A DNA stretch of 9,219 nt from an uncultured Microcoleaceae cyanobacterium (GTDB lineage: Bacteria > Cyanobacteriota > Cyanobacteriia > Cyanobacteriales > Microcoleaceae): assembly GCA_938083405.1 (NCBI GenBank), contig CALKCV010000406.1, positions 1 to 9,219 on the forward strand, written 5' to 3'. Numbering within the stretch: the first letter of the stretch is position 1; each line of letters starts with the position of its first letter. Both the position numbers and the translations under genes were made by a program. Below the pieces are notes generated by a model, which did no database searches, was not told the DNA's origin, and saw nothing but the letters and a program-made list of their open reading frames with translations. Positions 1 to 6,421 of this stretch are shown here, one piece after another.

Positions 1-4
1 TTTG

Positions 5-19
5 AGAAACCGGGTTTCT
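5..19. repeat. Short palindromic repeat, AGAAACC-G-GGTTTCT type
   Basis: This 15-base near-perfect palindrome has 7-base arms around a single central G. It matches the AGAAACC/GGTTTCT type of short intergenic repeat that I know as common in filamentous cyanobacteria such as Microcoleus and Oscillatoria. It lies about 55 bases upstream of the protease fragment. It may be part of a longer element cut by the window edge. No function can be assigned from the sequence. Confidence 0.6.
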
Positions 20-75
20 AAGATATCGCCAACGATCTACGGATTGCTATAGCACTGTTTCTGGCAAAAAGTAAA

Positions 76-687
76 ATGCGACAAATCCTACGTTTGATCT
101 TCTTCTTTCTTCTGGGTTTATTTCTGTCTTTAATTCCCCAACTTATCTCGGGTAGCGCTCCTTTTGCTACTGCTAAAATATCCGAAACGGCTCGCCAAGT
201 AACGGTGAGAATATTTACTCCCTGCGTGGCTGGTTCGGGGGTAATTGTGGGGCGAGAAGAAGACAGTTATACCGTGGTAACTAACCGCCACGTCGTGGGG
301 GATGACTGTGGGGAAAATAACTGTAAGATTTTAACTGCGGAGGGTTGTTTTTATTCTGCTAAATTACTGCCTTTTACTGGTTTGGAAAAGTTTGATGTTG
401 CTAAGGTGGAGTTTGGCAGTTCTAGCAGTTATCCAGTTGCTAAGTTGGGAAGTTATGGAAGACTTGAGGTGGGGGATCTTGTCTATGCGGTGGGGTTTCC
501 GAATTGGCGGTGGCGGGATGAGGAGACGGTGGAAAATACGCGAGATTTGGGGTTAAAGGCTTTTATTTTGACGGCGGGAAGGGTGGGTATGAAACCAGAA
601 CGCTTTCTGGAGGAGGGATATCAATTGGGTTACACTAATGACATTATGGAAGGATCGAGAGATTCAGCAAACAGAAAGCGATATTGA
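76..687 (+). pseudogene. Truncated secreted trypsin-like serine protease, catalytic serine missing
   Basis: This 203-residue product starts with a signal peptide or membrane anchor: residues 4-25 are hydrophobic after MRQILR, with a plausible cleavage region near the Ala residues at 28-33. A chymotrypsin-fold domain of the S1 / trypsin-like peptidase type follows. The catalytic His is in TNRHVV (His72) and the catalytic Asp is in FDVAKVEF (Asp107). YAVGFPNW (138-144) and GYQLGYTNDI (181-190) fit the strands before the active-site loop. In intact members the next residues would be a GxSGGP loop with the nucleophilic serine. Here the similarity stops at about Gly193 (base 654), and an unrelated 10-residue tail follows before TGA. 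The protein should therefore be catalytically dead, and the 3' part of the gene is absent downstream. The family call comes from reading motifs. A retained role as an inactive protease homologue cannot be excluded, but decay fits better given the broken neighbours. Confidence 0.8.
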
Positions 688-798
688 GGTCCCGATCCTT
701 ACGATTGGGGTCCCCAGGGACCGCCCCAAGGAAAACCTGTAGAGTATCTTTCTGGATCGGGATTAGTAGTTATAGGAGGTAAAGATGAGCGGTCTTGA
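656..798 (+). pseudogene. Possible C-terminal remnant of an antitoxin gene, one-base frameshift
   Basis: Two stop-free stretches in adjacent frames read smoothly if joined at the C-run near 691-693. The first (about 656-691) ends in ESDIEV. The second (691-798) reads PDPYDWGPQGPPQGKP and continues to a TGA at 796-798. One missing C would explain the break. The second part overlaps the start of the MazF-like gene by 14 bases, the layout expected for the end of a co-translated antitoxin gene just ahead of its toxin. I do not recognise the family, and no start codon or N-terminal DNA-binding region is visible. The antitoxin identity rests on position only. It may instead be chance open frame in decayed DNA. 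Confidence 0.3.
774..780 (+). promoter_or_regulatory. Strong ribosome binding site for the MazF-like gene
   Basis: The sequence AGGAGGT is complementary to the 3' end of 16S rRNA and ends four bases before the ATG at 785. It fixes the start of the MazF-like fragment. It also shows that the 5' end of that gene is preserved while its 3' half is gone. Confidence 0.7.
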
Positions 799-1018
799 GA
801 AAATCGCGATCGGCGATCTAGTTTTAGTAGCCTTACCCGTCCATAATCCCCCAGGACGAGAACAACAAGGAATTAGACCTGCGGTAGTAGTGGGAATACC
901 TTTAGGAGAAATACGCTATCCAACTATAGCGATCGCGCCTTTAACTACCACCAGTGGTTCTTGGTCTAGCAACAATCCTATTCTCTACCCACTACTCCCG
1001 CCAGCGAAACCGAGGTAA
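785..1018 (+). pseudogene. MazF/PemK-family endoribonuclease toxin, N-terminal half only
   Basis: The 77-residue product has the opening of the MazF/PemK toxin fold. GDLVLVALP (10-18) is the first strand, a loop rich in Gly, Pro and Arg follows, RPAVVV (31-36) is the conserved RP strand, and TIAIAPLTT (47-55) is the next strand. Toxins of this family normally run to about 110-130 residues and cleave mRNA. Here the similarity ends at YPLLPP (68-73), and the frame stops four residues later at TAA. Immediately past the break, another frame carries kinase sequence, so the missing half was replaced rather than point-mutated. With the C-terminal strands and helix gone, the product is unlikely to be an active ribonuclease. 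The start is supported by a good Shine-Dalgarno sequence. The family assignment is fairly secure; the inactivity is inference. Confidence 0.75.
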
Positions 1019-1677
1019 CTCAGTTATTGAGAGATATTTTAGAAGTATTAGCAGTAGTTCACCAGGAGGGAATTATTCACCGAGACCTCAAACCCTCTAA
1101 TTTAATGCGTCGCCGCCCCGATAATAAAATAGTAATTATTGACTTTGGCGCGATTAAACAACTGACAACCCAAGTTTTAATATCTCAACAGCAAATTAGC
1201 AAGACTGTGCCCATAGGCACGGAAGGATATATGCCAAAGGAGCAATAACTGGGTCATCCACGATTGGCAAGCGATATTCATGCAGTAGGAATAATCGCCA
1301 TTGAAGCCCTCACTGGTATTGCCGCCAATTCCTTACCCAGAGACGGCAATAGTTTAGAAATTGTCTGGAGAGACCGCGTCTCGGTTAGTCCCAAACTGGG
1401 AGATATTTTAGACAAAATGGTGAGCTACAATTACCAAAGTCGCTATCAAAATGCCGGGGAAGCTTTAAAGGCAATCAATTATGTTAAGATGCCGAAGACA
1501 ATTCCCTCGCTGCCGACAACAATTCAACAGCAAAAGTTTAAATTAAATCCCCAAATATTAATTATTATTGTAGCAATATTAGGACTAATTTGCGGTATAT
1601 TGGCTGTTATTAAATCCCAACAAGAACCGGAGTACGAATATATTCAGCCAGGGAAAGATTTGAAGTTTGAAAAATAA
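1003..1677 (+). pseudogene. Ser/Thr protein kinase remnant, N-lobe missing and nonsense codon inside
   Basis: One frame from about 1003 to the TAA at 1675-1677 reads as the C-lobe of a cyanobacterial Pkn2/Hanks-type kinase. It opens with SETEVTQLLRDILEVL, followed by the catalytic loop HRDLKPSN (1078-1101), the Mg-binding DFG (1141-1149), the activation-segment end GTEGYMPKEQ, and then SDIHAVGIIAIEALTG. A transmembrane segment lies at about 1546-1611, with a short charged tail after it, so the intact enzyme was membrane-anchored. The glycine loop, catalytic lysine and helix C of the N-lobe are absent. An in-frame TAA at 1246-1248 splits the frame between the P+1 region and helix F. With neither ATP-binding lobe nor continuous reading, this cannot make an active kinase. 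The downstream part could only restart at the TTG at 1264. Whether any protein is made is unknown. The 5' end abuts the truncated MazF gene. Confidence 0.85.
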
Positions 1678-1695
1678 ACCCGTAGAACAGACATC

Positions 1696-1724
1696 TTGCC
1701 TGTTACAAATATTTGAGATATAAT
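1696..1724 (+). promoter_or_regulatory. Sigma-70-type promoter for the DUF433-DUF5615 pair
   Basis: TTGCCT at 1696-1701 and a perfect TATAAT at 1719-1724 are separated by 17 bases, close to the vegetative sigma-70 consensus. The ATG of the antitoxin follows 25 bases after the -10 box. The -35 box lies in the right half of a small imperfect hairpin (AACAG at 1686-1690 and CTGTT at 1700-1704), which may be the terminator relic of the kinase gene or a dispersed repeat. Toxin-antitoxin promoters are usually repressed by their own antitoxin, but no operator is evident. Confidence 0.6.
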
Positions 1725-1749
1725 CGTATCAGTTTAGACAACTAAGCCC

Positions 1750-1977
1750 ATGAAAAACCGAATTGTTATAGACCCCAAAATCCATCCAGGCAAACCAATA
1801 ATAAAAGGAACCAGAATTCCCATTACCCGAATTCTTGGAGGACTGGCAGGAGGTATGACCGTACAAGAACTATGTACCGAATATGAAGTTGGCACGGAAG
1901 ACGTCCTCGCTTGCCTCAGTTACGCTACCGACTTGATTGAAGAACAAGAATTTTATCCGCTGCAAGTTGGAGGGTAG
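1750..1977 (+). CDS. DUF433 family antitoxin (VapB-like)
   Basis: This 75-residue protein has the DUF433 pattern: an N-terminal IVIDPKIHPGKPIIKGTRIPI stretch (residues 5-25, with the conserved G-KP-I-GTRIP), then a helical region MTVQELCTEYEV (36-47) and EDVLACLSYATDLI (50-63). The latter reads as a helix-turn-helix followed by a dimerising or toxin-binding helix. Small DUF433 proteins next to DUF5615 genes are widely annotated as VapB-type antitoxins that neutralise the toxin and repress their shared promoter. The toxin gene begins two bases after this stop codon, so the two are almost certainly co-transcribed and translationally coupled. Length and residues look intact, in contrast to the broken genes upstream. 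The DNA-binding role is inferred from the family. Confidence 0.85.
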   Translation: MKNRIVIDPKIHPGKPIIKGTRIPITRILGGLAGGMTVQELCTEYEVGTEDVLACLSYATDLIEEQEFYPLQVGG

Positions 1978-1979
1978 CT

Positions 1980-2342
1980 GTGCGATTTTTAATAGACGAA
2001 GATTTGCCGCGTTCTACAGCTAATATGTTGCAAAAATACCAACATGAAGGTATCGACGCACGCGATATCGGTTTTAGAGGTGCGGATGATTCGCAAATTG
2101 CAGCAATAGCAAAAGAAGGTGGTTTGTGCCTTTTGACGGGTGACTTTGACTTTGCCGATATTCGCAACTATCCCCCAAAACAATATCCTGGAATTGTGGT
2201 TTTTTATATACCAAGCAATGTCAATGTGACTTACATTCTAAGTTTGCTCGAAAGCTTTTTACAACAAGAACAAATTCTCGAACAGTTACCAGGAAAATTA
2301 GCGATTGTCGAACCAGGTAGAGTACGCATCCGTACAGATTAA
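1980..2342 (+). CDS. DUF5615 family PIN-like toxin (VapC-like ribonuclease)
   Basis: This 120-residue protein matches DUF5615, a PIN-like (Mut7-C type) nuclease family. It opens MRFLIDEDLP, with the acidic cluster Asp6-Glu7-Asp8. GADDSQI (34-40) and LLTGDFDFAD (51-60) supply further acidic residues, with Asp55 and Asp57 in the typical TxDxDF-like position. Together these would form a metal-binding site for RNA cleavage. The GTG start at 1980 is chosen because GGAGGG sits just upstream, inside the end of the antitoxin gene, and only two bases separate the genes. The expected role is toxin to the preceding DUF433 antitoxin. The C-terminus (VEPGRVRIRTD) matches the usual end of the family, so the gene appears complete. 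The RNA target is unknown, and the activity is inferred from family and context. Confidence 0.85.
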   Translation: MRFLIDEDLPRSTANMLQKYQHEGIDARDIGFRGADDSQIAAIAKEGGLCLLTGDFDFADIRNYPPKQYPGIVVFYIPSNVNVTYILSLLESFLQQEQILEQLPGKLAIVEPGRVRIRTD

Positions 2343-2378
2343 CGACGGGCGATCGCTCTTCCCAAACAACTGTTAAAA

Positions 2379-2400
2379 GTAGGGGGCGCTGCGGCGCACC
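2379..2400. repeat. G/C-rich dispersed repeat fragment at a convergent gene junction
   Basis: The segment opens AGTAGGG and closes GCGCACC with a GCGC-TGCG-GCGC core that could form a short hairpin. The same AGTAGGG...GCGCACC frame occurs at 6286-6307 in the other convergent intergenic region of this window. It sits directly against the stop codon of the lone antitoxin gene. It could help end transcription from either side, but there is no T-run to make a clear intrinsic terminator. A HIP1 octamer lies close by at 2349-2356. Confidence 0.45.
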
Positions 2401-2706
2401 TTACCGTTCCTCCCGACGTGCTTTAATAACAGTCGCGCTCAAAGCCTCCCCAGAAACTCGAATAGAATCTCGAAATTTCCTCAGAGAAGCCAACAATTCC
2501 TCCTTTGTTAGCTGCGGCACTTTTCGGAAGCGGTCAGCATCGAATACTGCATCTAGACGTTCCCACAGTTCGTCGGTTTGCTGCCGTGGCGTGGTTTTTA
2601 CGGGGTAAAAAAATCCTACTACTCGACCGTCTTGTTTTACACGCAAAGACTCGTCTTTGGCAGATAGCACTTGTTCTTGTAGTTTACTGATATCTATGTT
2701 TTTCAT
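2401..2706 (-). CDS. Orphan antitoxin-like protein (Phd/YefM-type, tentative)
   Basis: This 101-residue protein begins MKNIDISKLQEQVLSAKDES and continues LRVKQDGRVVGFFYPV (22-37). That short pattern, a helix followed by paired strands with V-KxGR-VG, is typical of Phd/YefM or similar prevent-host-death antitoxins. The rest is a charged helical C-terminal half (ELWERLDAVF, LTKEELLASLRKFRDSI), as expected for the toxin-wrapping part. I chose the start at 2706 over in-frame alternatives at 2715 (ATG) and 2727 (TTG) because AAGGA lies eight bases upstream and family similarity begins there. No toxin gene follows on this strand: after the stop only 58 bases separate it from the convergent DUF5615 gene. 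It may be an orphan left after toxin loss, or it may act on a toxin elsewhere. The gene is divergent from mfd across a 92-bp gap. The family call is tentative. Confidence 0.6.
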   Translation of the reverse strand: MKNIDISKLQEQVLSAKDESLRVKQDGRVVGFFYPVKTTPRQQTDELWERLDAVFDADRFRKVPQLTKEELLASLRKFRDSIRVSGEALSATVIKARREER

Positions 2707-2798
2707 CTTTGCCATCCTTTTTGTCAATTGTTAATCGATCTAAAGCCCAAATTCTTTAGAATATTAAAACCACTTCCAGCACCATTAGAGATCCTCTT

Positions 2799-5700
2799 AT
2801 GACATTTTCACCCATAGTGCGGGCCTTAAGCCGATCGCCCCTTGCCAGCGAACTCCTAACCAAACTCGAAGGACAATGCCTGCAACTGACGGGCCTCCCC
2901 CGACTGCCCAAAGGTTTAATCGCCTCCGCCCTGGCCCAAGAACGAGAGCAAAATTTATTCGCAGTCACGGCCACCCTAGAAGAAGCAGGTCGTTGGGCAG
3001 CCCAACTAGAAGCGATGGGGTGGCAGACGGTTCATTTTTACCCCACCTCGGAAGGATCTCCCTACGACGCCTCCAACTCCGACGAGATTATCTGGGGGCA
3101 GATGCAGGTACTAGCAGACCTCGTGACGAGCGATGTCGGGAATAAGATGGCCATCGTGGCAAGCGAGCGATCGCTCCAACCCCACCTACCACCACCAACA
3201 GAATTTCAACCCTACTGCCTCACTTTCCAGGCGGGAATGACGTCTGCGATCCCCCCCGGCCCCCCTTCAAAAGGGGGGGGAGAGATAAAATTAGACGAAA
3301 CTCTCGCCCGCATGGGATACGATCGCGTATCTCAAGTAGAAACGGAGGGGCAGTGGAGTAGGCGCGGAGATATCCTCGATATCTTCCCAGTAGCGGCGGA
3401 GTTGCCGGTGCGACTGGAATGGTTTGGCGACGAACTCGAAAAAATCCGAGAATTCGATCCTTCCACCCAGCGATCGCTCGATAAAATAGATTCTCTCATC
3501 CTCACTCCCACCAACTTCAACCAGTGGCGCTTGGGGGAAGAAGAAGGGAGCGATCGTCACCTCAATTTTACCTCCCTGACAGATTACTTGAGCGACAATA
3601 CATTAATAGTAATAGACGAAATCGACCAATGCGCGGCCCACGGCGATCGCTGGTTCGACCATATAGAAGAACAATACCGGGAAACATCCCAAACATCCTC
3701 CAAACTCCATCGCCTCTTCAAAGACGCGCTGAAATCTGTCGAACCCTTCGCGCGAGTATATTTATCCGAACTCGTAAAAGAAACTTCCAGCCAACTAATC
3801 TCCAACCCTTATACCCTCAATTTAGCCAGTCGCCCCCTGCCCGTAATACCTCACCAATACGCGCAACTGGCAGAAACTATCCGCAAAGAACGCGATCGCC
3901 GCTTTTCGATTTTCCTAATCTCCGCCCAACCCTCCCGCACCGTATCCTTATTACAAGAACACGACTGCCCCGCCCAATTTATCGACAACCCCAAAGATTA
4001 CCGGGCCATCGACAAACACCAAACCCAACACGTCCCCGTAGCGCTCAAATATAGCGGCATTGCCGAACTAGAAGGATTTATATTGCCTACCTTTCGCTTA
4101 GTGGTAGTAAGCGATCGCGAATTTTACGGCCAACACTCCCTCGCCACTCCCACCTACATTCGCAAGCGCCGCCGCGCCGCTTCCAAACAAGTAGATCCGA
4201 ACAAACTGCAACCGGGAGATTATGTAGTTCACCGGGAACACGGCATCGGCAAATTTATCAAACTCGAAAGCATCACCATCGACAACCAAACCAGGGATTA
4301 TTTAACTATCAAATATGCCGACGGTTTGCTCAGAGTCTCGGCAGATCGAGTCGGAAGTCTCTCGCGCTTTAGAACCGGCGATCGCAAGGCCCCCAAATTA
4401 AACAAACTCACCGGCAAGAATTGGGAAAATACCAAAAACAAAGTCCGCAAGTCGATTAAGAAACTAGCAGTCGATCTCTTAAAACTCTACGCCCAGCGAT
4501 CGCAACAGCAAGGTTTCGCCTACCCCCCCGATACTCCCTGGCAGGAGGAGATGGAAAATTCCTTCCCTTACCAACCGACGCCAGATCAGTTGAAAGCAAC
4601 CCAAGACGTCAAGCGGGATATGGAGAGCGATCGAGTGATGGACCGCTTAGTTTGCGGCGATGTCGGTTTTGGTAAAACCGAAGTCGCCATCCGGGCCATA
4701 TTTAAAGCAGTTATCGCCGGCAAACAAGTAGCCATGCTCGCCCCCACGACCATTTTAACCCAGCAACACTACCATACTCTCAAAGAACGTTTCGCCCCCT
4801 ATCCGATTAACATAGCCCTGTTGAACCGGTTCCGCACTAGCAGCGAAAAACGGGAAATTTATCAGAGATTGACTACTGGAGAGATCGATATTGTCGTCGG
4901 CACCCACGCCATTTTGGGTAAAAAAGTTAATTTTCGGGATTTGGGGTTATTGGTAGTCGATGAAGAACAACGCTTCGGAGTGAACCAGAAGGAAAAAATC
5001 AAGAGCCTGAAAACTCAGGTTGACGTGCTAACTCTGACGGCAACGCCGATTCCCCGTACCTTATATATGTCTCTGTCTGGGGTGCGGGAGATGAGCGCGA
5101 TCGCTACGCCGCCCCCCGCCCGCCGTCCGATAAAAACTCATTTGGCACCTTTGGCCTGGGAAACGGCGCGGTCTGCCATCCGCCAAGAATTAGACCGGGG
5201 CGGTCAGGTGTTTTATGTGGTGCCGAGGATCGAAGGAATAGAAGAGGTTGCCGGGAAGTTGCGAGAAATCGTTGGGGGGGCGAGGATAGCGATCGCCCAC
5301 GGACAGATGGACGCGACGGAGTTGGAATCCATCGTCTTGGCTTTTAGCGCTGGGGAAGCGGATATTTTGGTATGTACTACGATTATCGAGTCCGGTTTGG
5401 ATATTCCTCGGGTCAATACTATTTTAATAGAAGACGCTCATAAATTTGGTTTGGCGCAGTTGTACCAGTTGCGCGGGCGCGTCGGGCGAGCGGGTATTCA
5501 AGCCCGGGCCTGGTTGTTTTATCCTACCGGTGTCGACGGCAGGGCCATGTTGAGCGAGGATGCCCAGAAGCGTTTGAGAGCGATTCAGGAGTTTACTCAG
5601 TTGGGTTCCGGCTATCAGTTGGCCATGCGGGATTTGGAGATTCGCGGGGCGGGGGATATATTGGGGGCGCAGCAGTCGGGGCAGATTAATGTGGTGGGAT

Positions 5701-6233
5701 TCGATCTTTATACGGAGATGTTGGAGGAGTCAATTTGCGAAATTAGAGGTCAGGAGATTCCCCGGGTTGACGATACCCAAATCGATCTGAAGCTGACTGC
5801 TTTTATTCCGGCGGATTATATACCAGATTTGGAACAGAAGATGGGCGCTTATCGGGCGGTGGCATCTGCCGGCAGCCGGGAGGAGTTGAAGGAGATCGAG
5901 GTCGATTGGTGCGATCGCTACGGCGCTATTCCGACATCGGCACTGGAACTTTTGCGGGTGATGGAGCTCAAACAGATCGCTAAAAAATTAGGTTTTTCGC
6001 GGATCAAACCCGAGGGCAACCAGCACGTCGTTTTGGAAACGCCGATGGAGGAACCGGCTTGGAATTTGCTGAAGGACAAATTGCCGAAGCACTTGCATTC
6101 GCGTTTTGTCTTCGAGCCTGGTAAGGTCAAGGTTCGCGGTTTGGGAGTGTTGAAAGGGCACAAGCAGTTGGAAAGTTTAATCGAGTGGTTGCAGAAAATG
6201 GAGGGAGCGTTACTGGAGGCGAATAACAATTAA
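2799..6233 (+). CDS. mfd: Transcription-repair coupling factor Mfd
   Basis: This 1144-residue protein is the ATP-driven DNA translocase that removes RNA polymerase stalled at lesions and recruits UvrA for nucleotide excision repair. The order of modules is canonical. The UvrB-like N-terminal region includes ETEGQWSRRGDILDIFP and LEWFGDELE. The CarD-like RNA polymerase interaction domain starts at GDYVVHREHGIG (about 473). The RecG-like helicase has Walker A GDVGFGKT (620-627), Walker B/DEEQ (721-724), motif III LTATPIPRT (from 746) and motif VI QLRGRVGR (890-897). The C-terminal TRCF domain closes the protein. Length is normal for the family. The start MTFSPIVRALSRSPL fits cyanobacterial Mfd N-termini, although the Shine-Dalgarno is weak (AGAG in a small AGAG/CTCT hairpin just before the ATG). 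Residues 148-161 are an unusual insertion encoded by a palindromic repeat. All helicase motifs look intact, so function is expected. The last Asn codon and the TAA lie in a long inverted-repeat arm. Confidence 0.98.
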   Translation: MTFSPIVRALSRSPLASELLTKLEGQCLQLTGLPRLPKGLIASALAQEREQNLFAVTATLEEAGRWAAQLEAMGWQTVHFYPTSEGSPYDASNSDEIIWGQMQVLADLVTSDVGNKMAIVASERSLQPHLPPPTEFQPYCLTFQAGMTSAIPPGPPSKGGGEIKLDETLARMGYDRVSQVETEGQWSRRGDILDIFPVAAELPVRLEWFGDELEKIREFDPSTQRSLDKIDSLILTPTNFNQWRLGEEEGSDRHLNFTSLTDYLSDNTLIVIDEIDQCAAHGDRWFDHIEEQYRETSQTSSKLHRLFKDALKSVEPFARVYLSELVKETSSQLISNPYTLNLASRPLPVIPHQYAQLAETIRKERDRRFSIFLISAQPSRTVSLLQEHDCPAQFIDNPKDYRAIDKHQTQHVPVALKYSGIAELEGFILPTFRLVVVSDREFYGQHSLATPTYIRKRRRAASKQVDPNKLQPGDYVVHREHGIGKFIKLESITIDNQTRDYLTIKYADGLLRVSADRVGSLSRFRTGDRKAPKLNKLTGKNWENTKNKVRKSIKKLAVDLLKLYAQRSQQQGFAYPPDTPWQEEMENSFPYQPTPDQLKATQDVKRDMESDRVMDRLVCGDVGFGKTEVAIRAIFKAVIAGKQVAMLAPTTILTQQHYHTLKERFAPYPINIALLNRFRTSSEKREIYQRLTTGEIDIVVGTHAILGKKVNFRDLGLLVVDEEQRFGVNQKEKIKSLKTQVDVLTLTATPIPRTLYMSLSGVREMSAIATPPPARRPIKTHLAPLAWETARSAIRQELDRGGQVFYVVPRIEGIEEVAGKLREIVGGARIAIAHGQMDATELESIVLAFSAGEADILVCTTIIESGLDIPRVNTILIEDAHKFGLAQLYQLRGRVGRAGIQARAWLFYPTGVDGRAMLSEDAQKRLRAIQEFTQLGSGYQLAMRDLEIRGAGDILGAQQSGQINVVGFDLYTEMLEESICEIRGQEIPRVDDTQIDLKLTAFIPADYIPDLEQKMGAYRAVASAGSREELKEIEVDWCDRYGAIPTSALELLRVMELKQIAKKLGFSRIKPEGNQHVVLETPMEEPAWNLLKDKLPKHLHSRFVFEPGKVKVRGLGVLKGHKQLESLIEWLQKMEGALLEANNN
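3240..3281 (+). repeat. G/C-run palindromic repeat inserted in frame within mfd
   Basis: A C-run and a facing G-run form a hairpin with an 8-bp stem: CCCCCCTT at 3260-3267 pairs with AAGGGGGG at 3271-3278 around a three-base loop. It resembles the dispersed C-run/CTTNAAAG/G-run palindromes common between cyanobacterial genes. Here it lies in the coding frame and is read as TSAIPPGPPSKGGG, Mfd residues 148-161. From memory of related proteins, the flanking sequence (LTFQAGM before, EIKLDETLARMGYDRV after) would normally be joined by only a few residues. The repeat appears to have been accommodated in a surface loop of the N-terminal module. Confidence 0.75.
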
Positions 6234-6259
6234 TAATTAACAATTAACAATTAACAATT
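6228..6259. repeat. Left arm of long inverted repeat, AATTAAC heptamer tandem
   Basis: This 32-base arm consists of heptamers: one AATTAAT, three AATTAAC and a terminal AATT. Its exact reverse complement is at 6422-6453. Heptamer tandem arrays of this kind are known in cyanobacteria as short tandemly repeated repetitive (STRR) sequences. The first six bases, AATTAA, form the last Asn codon and the stop codon of mfd. Confidence 0.9.
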
Positions 6260-6285
6260 ATTGCATTTTTTAAAACTATGAGTAA

Positions 6286-6414
6286 AGTAGGGTGCGCACC
6301 GCGCACCAGCATTAAGATTTCCCCAGTAGTAGCTTCCCTGGCACCAGCATTGAGATTTCCCCAGTAGTAGGTAGGGGCGTGAGTCTTGTGCTGGTGCCAG
6401 GGAAGCACCCTACT
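6286..6414. repeat. Nested inverted and direct repeats inside the intergenic island
   Basis: Inside the long arms there are two more inverted pairs. AGTAGGGTGC at 6286-6295 pairs with 6405-6414 (10 bp). A 17-base arm at 6333-6349, CTTCCCTGGCACCAGCA, pairs exactly with 6389-6405. In addition, two 30-base direct repeats at 6303-6332 and 6341-6370 differ at one base (A at 6314, G at 6352). The inner 17-base arm overlaps the start of the second direct repeat. The block therefore looks like a composite built by duplication and insertion, with no coding capacity that I can see. Transcribed from either side, it would fold into a strong branched stem. Confidence 0.85.
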
Positions 6415-6421
6415 ATAACCC

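Noticed and set aside
1..75. Promoter for the protease fragment (TATAGC near 49-54)
   Set aside because: The -10 match is weak and no -35 element lies at a suitable distance.
1925..2183. Minus-strand open frames opposite the DUF5615 gene
   Set aside because: They overlap a recognisable PIN-like gene with good start and spacing, and have no domain signal of their own.
2721..2762. Possible mfd promoter with TTGTCA or TTGTTA as -35 and TAGAAT at 2757-2762 as -10
   Set aside because: The spacings (about 30 and 23 bases) are too long for a sigma-70 promoter, so no pair could be supported.
3524..4054. A 176-codon open frame overlapping mfd on the same strand
   Set aside because: It lies wholly within well-conserved Mfd sequence in another frame, and its composition is dominated by Arg, Pro and Thr as expected of an out-of-frame read.
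6303..6370. Two 30-bp direct repeats considered as a mini CRISPR array
   Set aside because: Only two copies exist, the intervening sequence is 8 bases, and the copies overlap an inverted-repeat arm.
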